From Chara braunii (lineage: Eukaryota > Streptophyta > Charophyceae > Charales > Characeae), in the NCBI GenBank assembly GCA_003427395.1, contig BFEA01000101.1, forward strand, positions 2,723,680-2,748,873: a stretch of 25,194 bases of DNA. The letters are read 5' to 3'. Position numbers and translations under genes: made by a program. Position 1 is the stretch's first letter, and each line of letters begins with the position of its first letter. This document shows positions 1 to 9,773 of the stretch, piece by piece. Under the pieces are notes generated by a model. It searched no databases and was not told where the DNA came from. It saw only the letters and a program-made list of their open reading frames with translations.

Positions 1-480
1 TCAGACATGGCGCTGCGGCTATGCCAATCTTCTCTGTCTTGGTTGAGGAGGAGGAGGAGGAGGGCGAAGAAGAGGAGGAGGAGCTACCCATAATAGGGGG
101 TGGGGAAGGTCGGCCAAGGCAGGAGGAGGCAATGTCGAAGGGCAGGGCAGATATCCCGATTGGGGGGAAGGGCAGGTGCGCAGCAGGGTTTTTTTTTTTT
201 TTTTCATCCTTGCGTAGCGGCCATGCTCATCTTTTGTCTCGATGGAGGAGGAGAGGGAGGAGGAGGAGAAAGAAGAAGAAGAGGAGGAGGAGGAGGAGGA
301 AGAAGAAAGAGGTAGAAGACGAGGATGAGGATGATGAGGACGAAGGGGAAGAAGAGGAGGTGGAGGATGAACAAGATAAGAAGTAGGAGGAGGAGGAAGA
401 AGACGAGGCGCAGGAGGAGGAAGAAGGAAAGAGGAAGATGAGGGGGAGGTGACGAAGAGACGACAAGGATGAAGAGAGGA
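1..480. repeat. Purine-rich GGA/GAA repeat tract with a degenerate ~200-bp tandem duplication
   Basis: The plus strand is dominated by GGA and GAA triplets, interrupted by a T run at about 188-204. The segment starting near 10 (GCGCTGCGGCTATGCCAATC) recurs in diverged form near 212 (GCGTAGCGGCCATGCTCATC). Both copies are followed by a GGA tract, so the region looks like a ~200-bp tandem duplication seeded with microsatellite. Open frames here encode only Glu/Lys/Arg or Ser/Pro runs and are composition artefacts, so I call no gene. Confidence 0.75.
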
Positions 481-850
481 GGAGACCTACCTGGAAGATT
501 GCGGCTATGGCTGCTTGGGGACGAACGGCACGGCCCAGGCTTTCGGATGCGTCATCACACGGTGGGGAGGTAGAGCTGCAATGTATGAATTCAAAAAAGG
601 CCCGATTGAGGCTGTCGATTTTATTATTATTTTTTTGGAATAGTCAACACTCAGAACTGTAAATAAAGCGAAAAAAAAAAGGAGAGGAAGGGAGGAGGGA
701 AGGAAAACAGAAGAAATACCCTCTCAATCGCTAAGGTGATCATCTGCGAATCGGACCACATTCCGTCAAGAGCATTGTGCTCACCCGATCCTGCAGTTCG
801 ACCCGCATTCACACCACTGTTCGCAGCCAAGGACCAAACCCACGGTGATG
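481..850. other. Unassigned stretch, no gene seen
   Basis: This is mixed-composition sequence with short A and T runs near 620-640 and 670-680. I see no credible coding frame, RNA gene or repeat partner in the window. Confidence 0.5.
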
Positions 851-954
851 ATACCTTTCTCGGCCTTTTGGCTAAGATCAAGTGTAGTATCTGTTCTGAT
901 CAGATCTGTGGTCCATTGGGCCACAATTAAAAAAAAAAAAAAACAAAAAAAAAA
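851..954 (+). pseudogene. U2 snRNA-derived sequence, 3'-truncated, with A-rich tail
   Basis: The segment begins exactly at the first base of U2 snRNA (ATACCTTTCTCGGCCTTTTG) and follows the conserved U2 5' region through the branch-point recognition part (GTGTAGTATCTGTTCT). After that, stem-loop IIa is collapsed, with its loop deleted. The IIb hairpin survives as GTGGTCC-ATT-GGGCCAC, a perfect 7-bp stem. The match stops at 928, before any Sm site, and is followed by an A-rich tail at 929-954. A precise 5' end, a truncated 3' part and an oligo-A tail fit an LINE-mobilised retropseudogene or the head of a U2-derived SINE. It lacks an Sm site and the 3' stem-loops, so it should not be a functional U2 gene. 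I found no clean target-site duplication. Confidence 0.9.
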
Positions 955-1042
955 CGCAGTGATTGCTTGTAGCGGCAGCCAATGGTTGTCCTGACAGGAT
1001 AGGCCACCTACCCTACCCATCCCCACGTTAATACTCCCAGCG

Positions 1043-1240
1043 CATCCCCTGTCCCTACTATCCTACCGCAGTGTGACCAACACTCAAGATCATCACCCTA
1101 CTAGTATCGAGGGAAGCTTGGACCAGACAGCAGTGACAAGCACCAAGCTGGGCCAACCTCCCAGCCCTGATGGAAGCCTACGAACCTTGCCCTACCGGAA
1201 CTTTGGACGCCAGGCTCATGAAATCTTCTACAGGCCCAAT
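1043..1240 (+). repeat. Dispersed repeat family R1, copy 1
   Basis: About 200 bp here match the reverse complement of 7030-7243 at roughly 75% by eye. Shared blocks include CCCTACTATCCTACC, CAGTGTGACCA, CCCTACTAGTATCGAGGG and AGTGACAAGCACCA. Neither copy shows a convincing gene. Open frames in both copies begin alike only because the DNA is similar. The family could be part of an LTR or a non-autonomous element, but I see no termini. Confidence 0.75.
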
Positions 1241-1389
1241 TCAGAGAGTCTACCCAGCTGGATTACCTAAGCAAGGCAGGCAAGCGCCCACGGACACATC
1301 CTACCGTCCTTCCTCTAGCTTACCCAAGGCTAGAGCTAAGCCATGCGTGAGTAGACCCCCCCAGCCCAGTATCGTAGTTCTGTGTCACG

Positions 1390-1525
1390 GTATGTGTGTA
1401 TGCCCAGAGGTTATGTATGTTTGTATGAGCTCATAGGGCAAAGTGTTTTGGGTTTTGTATCTGCCCGAAGGCTATGTGTGCTATGTGTAACTGTATAGCG
1501 AGATGTATATGCCTGAAGGCCAGAT
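1390..1525. repeat. Three loosely spaced degenerate repeats of a GCCCGAAGG-containing motif
   Basis: Three related blocks (TATGCCCAGAGGTTATGT, TCTGCCCGAAGGCTATGT, TATGCCTGAAGGCCAGAT) recur about every 50-60 bp in TG-rich sequence. They may be the tail of the adjacent minus-strand SINE-like unit or a decayed minisatellite. Confidence 0.4.
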
Positions 1526-1559
1526 ATGTGCAGTACTATGGAGAGGGAACTACGTGTTC

Positions 1560-1685
1560 GTTTGAAGAGATGACAGACCAAGCTGGACAAGAATCCCCCC
1601 CAAAGTCCCAAGCCANACTCGAACCCATTATCTATGACATGTGACCTGAAGACTACCATTTGAGCAACGATCACAAACGGCCCAT
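1560..1685 (-). mobile_element. tRNA-derived SINE head, family S2, copy 1
   Basis: On the minus strand an A-box-like sequence (TTGCTCAAATGG, 1655-1666) is followed at tRNA-like spacing by a B box (TGGGTTCGAGT, 1617-1627). The next ~50 bases (GGGACTTTGGGGGGATTCTT, then GTCCAGCTTGGTCTGTC) match a plus-strand copy at 6336-6445. The ambiguous base n at 1616 lies just 3' of the B box. A shared tRNA-like head plus a shared unrelated body is the usual layout of a tRNA-derived SINE. The 3' limit is not defined. Confidence 0.6.
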
Positions 1686-2089
1686 GTGTTGGCATTTGAC
1701 TCGAATGTTGGTCAGACCCGAAAACGAACACAAGTTTTTTTCTGTTGGCCTTGTTCACCACTCACGCAGTGTTTTGCGCTATTTAAGAGATGCTTCAACC
1801 GGTTTTATAGAACGCGTCTACGGTGGTGCACCTCCTGCTGTTTCTTTGCAAGGCACCATCGCCGCAAAGCGGCCATCCTGAGCAGGACGTAGGCGGGGGC
1901 CTGATGTTTGAGGAAGGGGAACAGAAGGTGGGTTGGCGTTGTGTGTTGAAGCGGGAGGGGGTGGGTGAGATTTTCATAGTACGTGCTCGTGTCAGGGTAG
2001 TTCGATTGCCAATCTGTTGTTGTCTGCGCGACATGAACATCGTCATAGCATGCAGGGGCCCGGTGCTGGGTAGGACAGTCATGTTCTAC

Positions 2090-2459
2090 GAGTACAAGCA
2101 CAGAAGGGGGGGACGGAGATGGTCTCCACCTGGAAGTTGGCGATATCGTAACCCGTGAGGATTGGCGGCATTATGAAGTGGATGCCAACGGCCGAACATG
2201 TCTGCAGTTGGCTGTCCATCTAGGGTTTGCGCGCCATCTGCTGCGCGATGTCGTGATCTTCGTGACGAAGATCAATTCCAGAGTGCCCAACCGCTGGACA
2301 GGCGGTGTCGATGTCACAGGGGATATGGTGCGAATGCTCGTCTCCGTGCTGGCGAAGGAGTTTGAGGAGCGCCTTCACCGCCCGTCCACGTTTCGAGTTG
2401 TGGTCGATGCGCCGATAGAGCTCAGAGACAATCTGCACGAAAATATTTGCATCCTGTGA
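2090..2459 (+). CDS. Unrecognised open reading frame or exon remnant
   Basis: A plus-strand frame is open from before 2090 to a TGA at 2457-2459. The first methionine in this frame is at 2178, but the frame reads sensibly upstream of it (HLEVGDIVTREDWRHYEVD), so this may be the 3' part of a larger gene or an exon. The product is soluble-looking and mixed alpha/beta in composition, ending in ELRDNLHENICIL. It has no membrane segment and no motif I recognise. GC-rich third positions and the absence of low complexity set it apart from the surrounding noise. The minus strand also has an open frame here (2220-2438), so the coding strand is not certain. I assign no function. Confidence 0.35.
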
Positions 2460-2555
2460 GACGATGTCTTCCGAGCTTCCCTTTGCAGAGCGCCTTTTCC
2501 GACTTCGTTGTTTTCATGACTGGATAACGGTTCTTTCATTTTTGTGAAGTATCAC

Positions 2556-2556
<1 letters not shown>

Positions 2557-2635
<79 letters not shown>
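2557..2635. repeat. (GA)n microsatellite
   Basis: About 79 bp of near-perfect GA dinucleotides. Confidence 0.97.
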
Positions 2636-2638
<3 letters not shown>

Positions 2639-2639
2639 A

Positions 2640-3446
2640 CCTGTTGTGGTTTACGGACCGCCTCAGCCAGTAGCTGAGAAGTAGTGGAATGGTCTTTGAG
2701 ATTTGTGACACCCAAAGATGTTTTTCAATTTTTGAAAGTGTGTTATAAACGATCATATTCTCTCGTGCTCGCCGTGTTTTGTTACACTACGTACAATCTA
2801 AGTGAATGACATGTATGCTCTTCATGTTCGCTGTATTTTTGTTTGTTTTGAAAGTGTTTATTCCACGTATCGTTTTGCACGTTTTTTTTTTTTTTTTTTT
2901 TTTGACGTGGATGTGAATGACCACATTGTAAGACGAAATTGAACACAAAATGAACCGCACAAAGAAAGACAGAACTGGGCAAAGAGTGAGAGACGCAAAC
3001 ACAAAATCGAAAGGCTGATTGTCAACCACGGTACAAGCCCTGGGATGGAATTCATAAATATTGAAAGCCACAAGATTCGAACTAAGGACGAGCCGCACCC
3101 CCCGATTCACATTCACATCGTGACGGGGTGATGTCACCGTAATCCAAAAAGCAACCTCATAAGACTTAATCATGTGCAAGCATTGATTGCCTTCGCTGAT
3201 AAACGAAAGGATTGACTTGCACCTCCTACATAACATGCAAACAAACAACTAAATCCACCTGCACTAACGGACCCCATTCAACCCCCTGTCATGTGCGGAT
3301 CGCTACACTGAAATGGCCATCCCTACCGATTACGCCGTCGACGAAGATCCTATAAGCCTAAACGTGGTGACACGTGTCCACACCCACGAGACGAGGCCGA
3401 ATAAGCAATTGCCATATGAACTAGCGTAGGAGCTGCATGCGGCGAG
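2640..3446. other. Unassigned stretch with a 22-nt T run
   Basis: No credible gene is seen. A T run at 2882-2903 would be an A tail on the minus strand, so a minus-strand retroposon ending there is possible, but I recognise no body for it. The open frames here have no family character. Confidence 0.45.
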
Positions 3447-4748
3447 TTAGGCCGCGCACAAGTCCAGTGCCACTTTGCTCACGTCTGCTTGCAACACCAA
3501 GGCCGGCGGTTTATGCATGCCCCGATCGATCAGTCGGTGGTCGTTCCTGTTCGCGTCTCTCTCCATGAGCAAGCGCTGGTCGAAGTCGATACCCGCCTCA
3601 ATGAGCAGGTTGTGGATGATGCAAACCACGGTGAACTGTTGGGGCATGCTGTCCATGTTCATTTTGTGGTGCCTGAGGAACAAACGCCACATGCCCTTCA
3701 GCCACCCAAATGCTCTCTCGACGATGTTCCTCGCGGTCTTGTGGCATGTGTCGAAATACGCCTCGTCATTAGGCTGCACCACTCCGCTGTAAGGCACCAC
3801 CAGCCATGGCAAAGGGCCATAGCCATTGTCCCCAAGCACGTAGCCTGTCATCCGCACCCCGTCAGGCACGGTGACAGTCTCCGACGTGAACAACGTGCCT
3901 GGCTCCGCACGCCTTCAAAACGATGAGTTCCACAACACCCTCACGTCGTGGACACTGCCAGGGTACCCGACGAACACGTCGATGGCGCACATGTCCAAAT
4001 CAACCACCACTTCAGCCACGACCGAATATTGTTGTTTTCAGTTATAATAATCCTCCGACGGCGCATTGGCAGGTTTATCGACGTACACGTGGGTGCAATC
4101 CATGCAGCCGTAGCAGTTGGGGAAGCCTTTCCCTGTGAATGAGCGTGTAACTTGGAGCAACCGCCGACCGGTTGGCATGCATATCTTGTTAGGGTACGTC
4201 GACAAGGTGACATTCATCACATCCCTCACAGCCTTGATCCCAGACGACCTCCCCATGCCGAAGGACGAGGTTGCATTGTCCAAGGTCTCGCCAGACGCCC
4301 ATCTGTAAAGAGCAAGCGCGAGTAGCTGCTCAGGAAGCAAAGGACTGCGGTAGTGGGTGAGCCAACGTTGAAGAAAGGGTGCACACACGGCGACGATCTC
4401 GTGGAAGGCGCGTCTCGTCATCCTCAATTTCTCACGGTAGTAGTCTTTAGTCGCATCATCGTCGATGATGAGATTTTGCCAGGTGCTCCCTATCCTCCTC
4501 CTAACCCACCACCTTGGCGTGTCCCTCGACAACACTCCTGCGAAGATGGCATTAGCCATAAGGAAAGGCGCATCCTGACAATAACAAATGACACTGAATT
4601 CGCCATCACCTGCGTGGCAACGACCTCCCTCGACCCGACTCTTCTGGTCGTACGCTGTTGCAACCCATTCGTCGTTTGCACGTGCCTGAACAATGCCACC
4701 AAAGCTGTCACCACCAATCGCTTTTCCCGTTTCGTCAGCCCGCCGCAT
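3447..4748 (-). pseudogene. PIF/Harbinger transposase (DDE_Tnp_4), inactivated by two TGA stops
   Basis: One reading frame runs from 4748 down to the TAA at 3447, 434 codons, broken only by TGA at codon 237 (4038-4040) and codon 278 (3915-3917). A helical N-terminal DNA-binding-like part precedes the DDE nuclease. The catalytic residues are visible: first Asp in YGCMDCTHVYVDKP (residue 217), second Asp in VLGDNGYGPLPW (307), and Glu in NIVERAFGWLKG (344). YPGSVHDVRVLWNSS, typical of the family, lies between the two stops. In related proteins an Arg is usual where the first stop falls, so CGA-to-TGA change fits. The N-terminus is uncertain: a different minus-strand frame upstream of about 4620 (GGLTKREKRLVVTALVALF) also looks coding, so a frameshift may have displaced the true start. 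I see no companion Myb/SANT gene and could not define the terminal inverted repeats. The enzyme would excise and insert a Harbinger element; this copy cannot do so without stop readthrough. Confidence 0.9.
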
Positions 4749-4989
4749 TCGCCCTCCTCACCGTGGTGTGCCATGGCGTCAACCTCCATCTCCCCCGTCA
4801 ACCTCCGCGTCCAACCCTCTGTCGCTGCTACCGGTGACAATGCAGTCCACACTCTGGACCACCCCCCGCTTGCACGTACACGATCGACCGAAGACGGCGA
4901 GGAACGACCGAACGTGTGGCTATTATCGCCGCCTTCAGCAGGATACCTCGACTGACGAAATTTTGAATTTTGAAAAACAGTGAGGTCAC

Positions 4990-5640
4990 TTCCCTCGGAC
5001 GACGGTACCAGTAACGGCCGCCCGTGGGCTCGCCAGAAGATGGCCATTTTTTCATCCGGGAGCCGCAAGACTGGATTTCATACCCCACACCATCTCGCCG
5101 TGAAACGGGGGCCCAGAGTCTTTTTGTCTCAAGGGTGCCGATTTCAAGGGCGACCTCTAGTCCACATGGAACGAAGAATCGTTGTAATGTAAATTAATTA
5201 TAATTTTGTGATAAGGGCGCCCTTGAAACTCAAGAATTCTCTAGTGGTGTGGAATGAGGCTCTAACACAATCTCTGAGTTTTGCTAAGGAATGGCTGGGA
5301 GGGGCACAGGGAGGGAGGCTAGAAAGGGTGGAATGGAGTGGGTGGAATCATGAAGATCAGCAAACTCCCTGCCCGAAGGACTGCCGACTGAGTTTCATGA
5401 AATGGATTGACATCGACACCAATGTCCCGTTGTCCCCCTCGAAGAGCTTCCCCAACCCATTCCCCTCATCCCAAGGCACCCTTGTCGAGCTTGCATGGTT
5501 TGGCCAATAGGGTACCACCTAAGCTCCCGAGTTGCCCTGGGGGCCCTTCCCTACCCGCATGATTCCACATGATTTCCACACAACTACCTTAGCTACACTG
5601 CTACATTTGTATTCATTATGACCACGACTATTCTGTAAGG
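4990..5640. other. Unassigned flank of the Harbinger pseudogene
   Basis: I see no credible gene. Two similar short blocks, AAGGGCGCCCTTGA near 5214 and AAGGCACCCTTGT near 5473, are in roughly inverted arrangement and could mark a small MITE, but the match is short. An open frame at 5208-5510 has no family character. Confidence 0.3.
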
Positions 5641-5750
5641 GACACTAGACCCGGTTTCCAGTAGGCGCTGCTCCCCACCAATAGATTGGAGCCACCGGTG
5701 GTAGCACAAAGGGTTGCTCATACCAGACCTGGCTGTTTCAGGAAAAAAAA
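5641..5750 (+). mobile_element. LINE-type 3' tail family T, copy 1 (5'-truncated)
   Basis: The block GACACTAGACCCGGTTTCCA continues with a conserved core (GCTGCTCCCCACCAATAGAT) and ends in an A run at 5743-5750. It matches 19308-19458 closely and 12746-12882 more loosely. All three end in A runs, which marks them as retroposed 3' ends. Only the tail is present here. Confidence 0.7.
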
Positions 5751-5832
5751 GACAAAGGGCTTCTGAATTCAGTTCTAAATGGAGAATAAAAGAATTAAAT
5801 AACTAAAGATTTAATCACATAAGATAAATCGG

Positions 5833-5930
5833 TAAGGATTATCGACCAATAGAGGTTTTAATTTCAGTAAGGATTATTACAATAAAGTTTTAATTTCAGT
5901 TAGGATTATTGACCGCGTTTATAATTTCAC
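5833..5930. repeat. Three-copy AT-rich minisatellite, unit 31-35 bp
   Basis: The motif TAAGGATTAT followed by GTTTTAATTTCAG occurs at about 5833, 5868 and 5899, with units of 35, 31 and 32 bp that differ by small indels. Confidence 0.75.
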
Positions 5931-6043
5931 ACAGGAAAAAACAGGACTCAGGGTTGTTGGGGGGTAGGGACCCCTTTGAATTTTAACAAGTTGAACCTGC
6001 TACTAAAAACATTGTGGACCTATTAAGGGAGTTACCACATCGC

Positions 6044-6296
6044 AAGTGGCCTGTGGCTTAGTGGTTAGGGCACCGATTGTCAATGCACATATGAGGTTGC
6101 TGGTTCAAAACTCCGTGCCTCTGCGCAGCGACACCGACAACCATTTACATAACACATGGTCCCCTAGGGCTGACGCAGGTAAGCTATTACAGACATTGCC
6201 TGTGCACCACCCAAGGGTCAGTCCATGGGTGTTGTATGCTGGTTTGGGCTTCACGTTGGTTGCTTACTGCTGTTGGCTTTGGTTGTTCTGATGATT
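6044..6296 (+). mobile_element. tRNA-derived SINE, family S1, copy 1
   Basis: A pol III type 2 promoter is visible: A box TGGCTTAGTGG (6054-6064) and B box GGTTCAAAACT (6102-6112), at near-tRNA spacing. Downstream sequence, including GTAAGCTATTACAGACATTG and GCACCACCCAAGG, matches the second copy at 19484-19763 for about 250 bp. The tRNA-like head joined to an unrelated shared body defines a SINE. The head is too diverged to be a working tRNA gene. Confidence 0.85.
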
Positions 6297-6335
6297 TCCC
6301 CAAGCCGAGACATCTCACACGTTACATTCACTTCC

Positions 6336-6445
6336 AATGGTAGTGCACATGGTTGAATCCTCCAGTTACATACTGTAGGTTACAAGTACGAGTCTGGATT
6401 CGTTCTTTGGGGGGGTCTTGTCCAGATAGGCCTGTCGCTGCCACA
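6336..6445 (+). mobile_element. tRNA-derived SINE head, family S2, copy 2
   Basis: This is the plus-strand partner of the minus-strand copy at 1560-1685. The shared core is CGAGTCTGG followed by CTTTGGGGGGGTCTTGTCCA and GGCCTGTC. The tRNA-like A and B boxes are more decayed here than in copy 1. The termini are not defined. Confidence 0.5.
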
Positions 6446-6818
6446 TATTACATACACGAGATACTACCCCTATCTACGACCATAACCACGATACACAATC
6501 TATCATATGTATAGCGTTCAGCCTCCTGATGAGTCGGTGAAATGGAGCAACAGTCCGTCACAACCCCTCGTTTGTTGTCCTCTTCTTCCTCTCCGCCTAC
6601 GGTTTATCGGACAACTCTGTTTGACGATATATATACCATACACACATAGCTTACATGGACTGGTGGGGGTGATAAGAGCACTTCTTACGGGTACTTACTT
6701 CGCAGATGCTCCATCAGGCGGAGCAGCATCTGCTACAAAAACCGGGTCTAAACATAATGATACGGCTAACAATATATAACATACATAACCACGATACTAG
6801 GGTTGGGAGGAGGTCATG
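6446..6818. other. Unassigned stretch
   Basis: I see no gene. The phrase ATAACCACGATAC occurs twice, near 6482 and 6787, which may be a trace of a larger decayed duplication. Confidence 0.35.
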
Positions 6819-7034
6819 ATCAACTGATAATGATGATAGGCATCTCAATGATAAGTACACCACCTTAAAATCATAGCTAGGACTGTGGTGGGAGAGTAGA
6901 GGGCGTGAGTCTCTGGTTGGTCTGATGATCAACTAATGATGATGATAGGTGTCTCGAAGATAAGTATCCCGCCTTGAAAACACAGCTAGAACTATGGTGG
7001 GAGAGTACAGGGCGTGAGTTACTAGTCGGTCAAC
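6819..7034. repeat. Two-copy tandem repeat, unit 107 bp
   Basis: The unit beginning TGATCAACTGATAATGATGA at 6819 repeats from 6926. Both copies contain GGTGGGAGAGTA and GGGCGTGAGT at matching positions. No coding content is seen. Confidence 0.85.
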
Positions 7035-7243
7035 TTAGGGGCTAGAGGGAGATTGCTTGACCTAGCGTCTGAAGTTCCCGTACGACAAGGCTCGTTCGAC
7101 TCCGCTTCCACCAGGGCAGCCTGAGGGTCATGGCCAACCCTGGTGCTTGTCACTATTGTTCGATCCAAGTTCCCCTCGATACTAGTAGGGTAATGGTCCT
7201 GAGTGCTGGTCACACTGAGGTAGGATAGTAGGGATAGGGGATG
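7030..7243 (-). repeat. Dispersed repeat family R1, copy 2 (inverted)
   Basis: This is the reverse-complement partner of 1043-1240. It lies directly between the 107-bp tandem repeat and the start of repeat unit A. Confidence 0.75.
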
Positions 7244-7289
7244 TGACGTACCAGGTCCCGTGTATAAACGAACTTCTGAAACCTCATAT

Positions 7290-8145
7290 TTTTTGTCACT
7301 CTTTTGGGTTCGAAGTAGCTTTCTATTACTGGTTTAAAATGTATGGGTCCAATGGCCGTTAGGGCCCCTCAACTTTGATGCATTTTTGTATTCCAGGATG
7401 TCAAAATTTTTGTTACTTTTCTTGAAAGCTTTACATAGAAACTACGTGCGCCTCAGTAAGCTCGCTGAATTCGGTTTGGTAGTTGTGAATTTCTGAAATT
7501 TGCCAATACACTTTTTGATGACGTGTGTTTTCTATGCAATATCGTTCGGAGTTCATCCCAGAAAGCCCCGTGAAGCTTTTGAAAGAATAAGAATTGGCGT
7601 AGGAATTCGCATGCTTTTGTGCGCTCTGAATTTGCATTTGAACTTTTCAATCTTGAATTAATTTTTAGAAATTAGGTACGTCCTCAGTCGGACGCAACAT
7701 AACTGTTTTGGTGCCATTTTTATTTGCCCCTGCGCCATACATGCAAGCTTCCCCCATCTCCTGCTGCATCTTGAACCATCTCCCGCACTTCTTCGTTCGC
7801 GACTTCTTTCTCTAACCGTGATTGGTTTTCCCCCCCTCCATTCGCTCTCTTTCTCTTTCTTGCCTTAACTGAATCTTGGTCTTGCTTAACACTGCTTCTC
7901 GCCATCTTTCGTCCCCCGATCGCCTTCATCTTCGTACATGAAGACCCTATCGATCCCTCAAACTTTCGAGAAATCGATGGTAGTGTGAAAAAAGGGTTTA
8001 ACTCCTCTTAGGTTACGATTTGATTGACTGCGAAGTGACTTACACGAATAAGTATAGTTTTTCCAAAGCAATCTCTTCTTCTCCTCTTCCTTCTCCACCT
8101 TTTTGTCTTTTCCCCGTCTCTCTCGCTACCTTATACTTCTTCCGC
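7290..8145 (+). mobile_element. Repeat unit A, 5' promoter-side segment
   Basis: This segment aligns with 16255-17023 (unit B) in the same orientation. Shared landmarks include ACTACGTGCGCCTCAGTAAG against TTACGCGCGCCTTAGTGAGC, CTTTTCAATCTTGAATTA against CTTTTCAATTTTGAATTA, and ACTGTTTTGGTGCCATTTTT against ACTGTTTCGGTGCCCTTTTT. A CT-rich tract precedes the TATA box in both copies. No open frame is shared here, so it is best read as promoter or leader of the unit. It is separated from the rest of unit A by the foldback element at 8146-10219. Confidence 0.75.
8142..8145. repeat. Left target-site duplication CCGC of the foldback element
   Basis: CCGC directly precedes the left terminus. The same four bases follow the right terminus at 10220-10223. 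Unit B has the uninterrupted version TTTTCCGCAACTATAAA at 17015-17031. Confidence 0.8.
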
Positions 8146-8605
8146 TGTCGAGCACATCGGCTCCCGCCTTTTTGCAAAGCGTGGGATCTCTCCCAGCTAT
8201 ATCATGCAAGAGAAACAAAAATCAAAATAGAGACAATTTAAGAACGATGCAAAATAATCCCGCAAGCAGCCGAGACGGGTGTGTGGTCGCATCGTCCCTT
8301 CGCCGCTCTGACCGGGTGTGCCAACTATACTTCCCGCGGTCCTCTACGACAGGATAGGTTCCCACGGGGCATAAACTTTCCTTCCCTAAGGGTCTTTCAC
8401 CACCCTTAGGGGCGTATCCCTACCGAGTTACTTACCCACATGCGAAAACTTTTAAATGCAATTGCAAAGGTAGGTCAACCGAGCGTGTTTGCTCGTTCGT
8501 TATAGTATAGATACGCTTGGTTGACGCCAAGTGGACTCGGACGTCATCCGTTCCTTAGGGCGCTGATCTCCTAAGTACGAAGCGGACGTCGGTCGACTAG
8601 GACGG
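8146..8605 (+). repeat. Left arm of the foldback element
   Basis: It pairs with 9774-10219 in inverted orientation. It contains a hairpin at 8384-8411 with stem CCCTAAGGGT and ACCCTTAGGG. Homology ends at about GACTAGGACGG. Confidence 0.85.
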
Positions 8606-9773
8606 TGACTCGGATTTCCCTTCACACCTATGTGAACCCACACTTTGCTTTACCCTGTTTGTCTTGGATGTTCAAAACAAAGGTAGAGAAAAGTTGTGCG
8701 AGTCATGCATGTGAATTAAAAGGCCTGACTCGAGTATGCGATTATACTATTTTCTTTTGAATTTGTTTTTTTTGCGTGCCATGCAGATAGGTAGAAGAAT
8801 GCTTGCAGAGGAGGTTGATTTGTGTCTACACGGGATGATGAAAAAAAATGTCATTTTTCCATTTTTCATCTTCCTGCATGTTAAAAACACTTGTGTTTTG
8901 AAATGAATAATTTCAATGGGTGTCGTGAAAGAAACTTGTGAATAAAATGAAGATGAGGTGAATTGGAATTAACTTTTTCCCATGATTGATCCATTCTATC
9001 CTACCTATACCTGTCCAAAAGGTTCCCATTCTCTATCACTTCTAGCTCTTTTCGTCTGAGTTACCTTGGGTAAGAGAGAATGAAAACAACTAAAAATTTA
9101 CTTGCGGTGGACACATCCTTTATCTCTAGAAAGCATCTGGGGCGGGGGTTCGTTGCTTCAGGAGCCGACCCTGTTATCGACCCAGAGTGAACCGTTCTAC
9201 GGGGGGGGTACTTTGCCGATTTGGTGGAGACGGTCCGACTTTTTAGATCCGAGCTTTGTGTTCGGGCGAGGAGGAGGAGTATCCCAGATCACTTCCTAGA
9301 GGGAGAGACATGCAACACTTCAAGCAATGCACCTGATCAAGAATCATCCACAAAGCAGCCTATCATTTAAAATGATTAAGAATGTGTGGAGACAAATGTG
9401 CGTGTCTTATCTTATGTCGGCTATAGGGTGAAATGAATAACTTTGACAATATGTCTCATCAAGTCAAAACTAAGGCAGACCGATTACCTTATCGACTGCA
9501 TTAAGGTTGTTGTTGGAGCCCACTCTTCGTTGGCTGCTGTATGATTGTTTTCTGTAGCTCCACCCAGGGTGGTTGGATTTTATTTCGATCTTGTGTTATT
9601 GAATGTACTGTATGATGATTTAAGTTCTTTTAGTTATCATTTCATATTGGATATATTTATGTCGACTACGGTCAATTTGTTTTTTATGTAATTATTTGTG
9701 GATGTTATAACCTTCTTTTGATTGTGTGTCTAAGGGACTAGGATTGAGTGATCGGTTTCACGTTTGGTTGATG

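Noticed and set aside
21-466. Glu/Arg-rich and Ser-rich open frames
   Set aside because: Products of GGA/GAA microsatellite translated in several frames.
851-928. A functional U2 snRNA gene
   Set aside because: It has no Sm site or 3' stem-loops and ends in an A tail.
6054-6112. A functional tRNA gene
   Set aside because: A and B boxes are present, but acceptor and anticodon stems do not pair, and the body is shared with a second SINE copy.
6525-6545. CTGATGAGTCGGTGAAATGG resembles a hammerhead ribozyme core
   Set aside because: CTGATGA and GAAA are present, but stem II is nearly absent and I could not find matching stem III and a cleavage triplet. Chance is likely.
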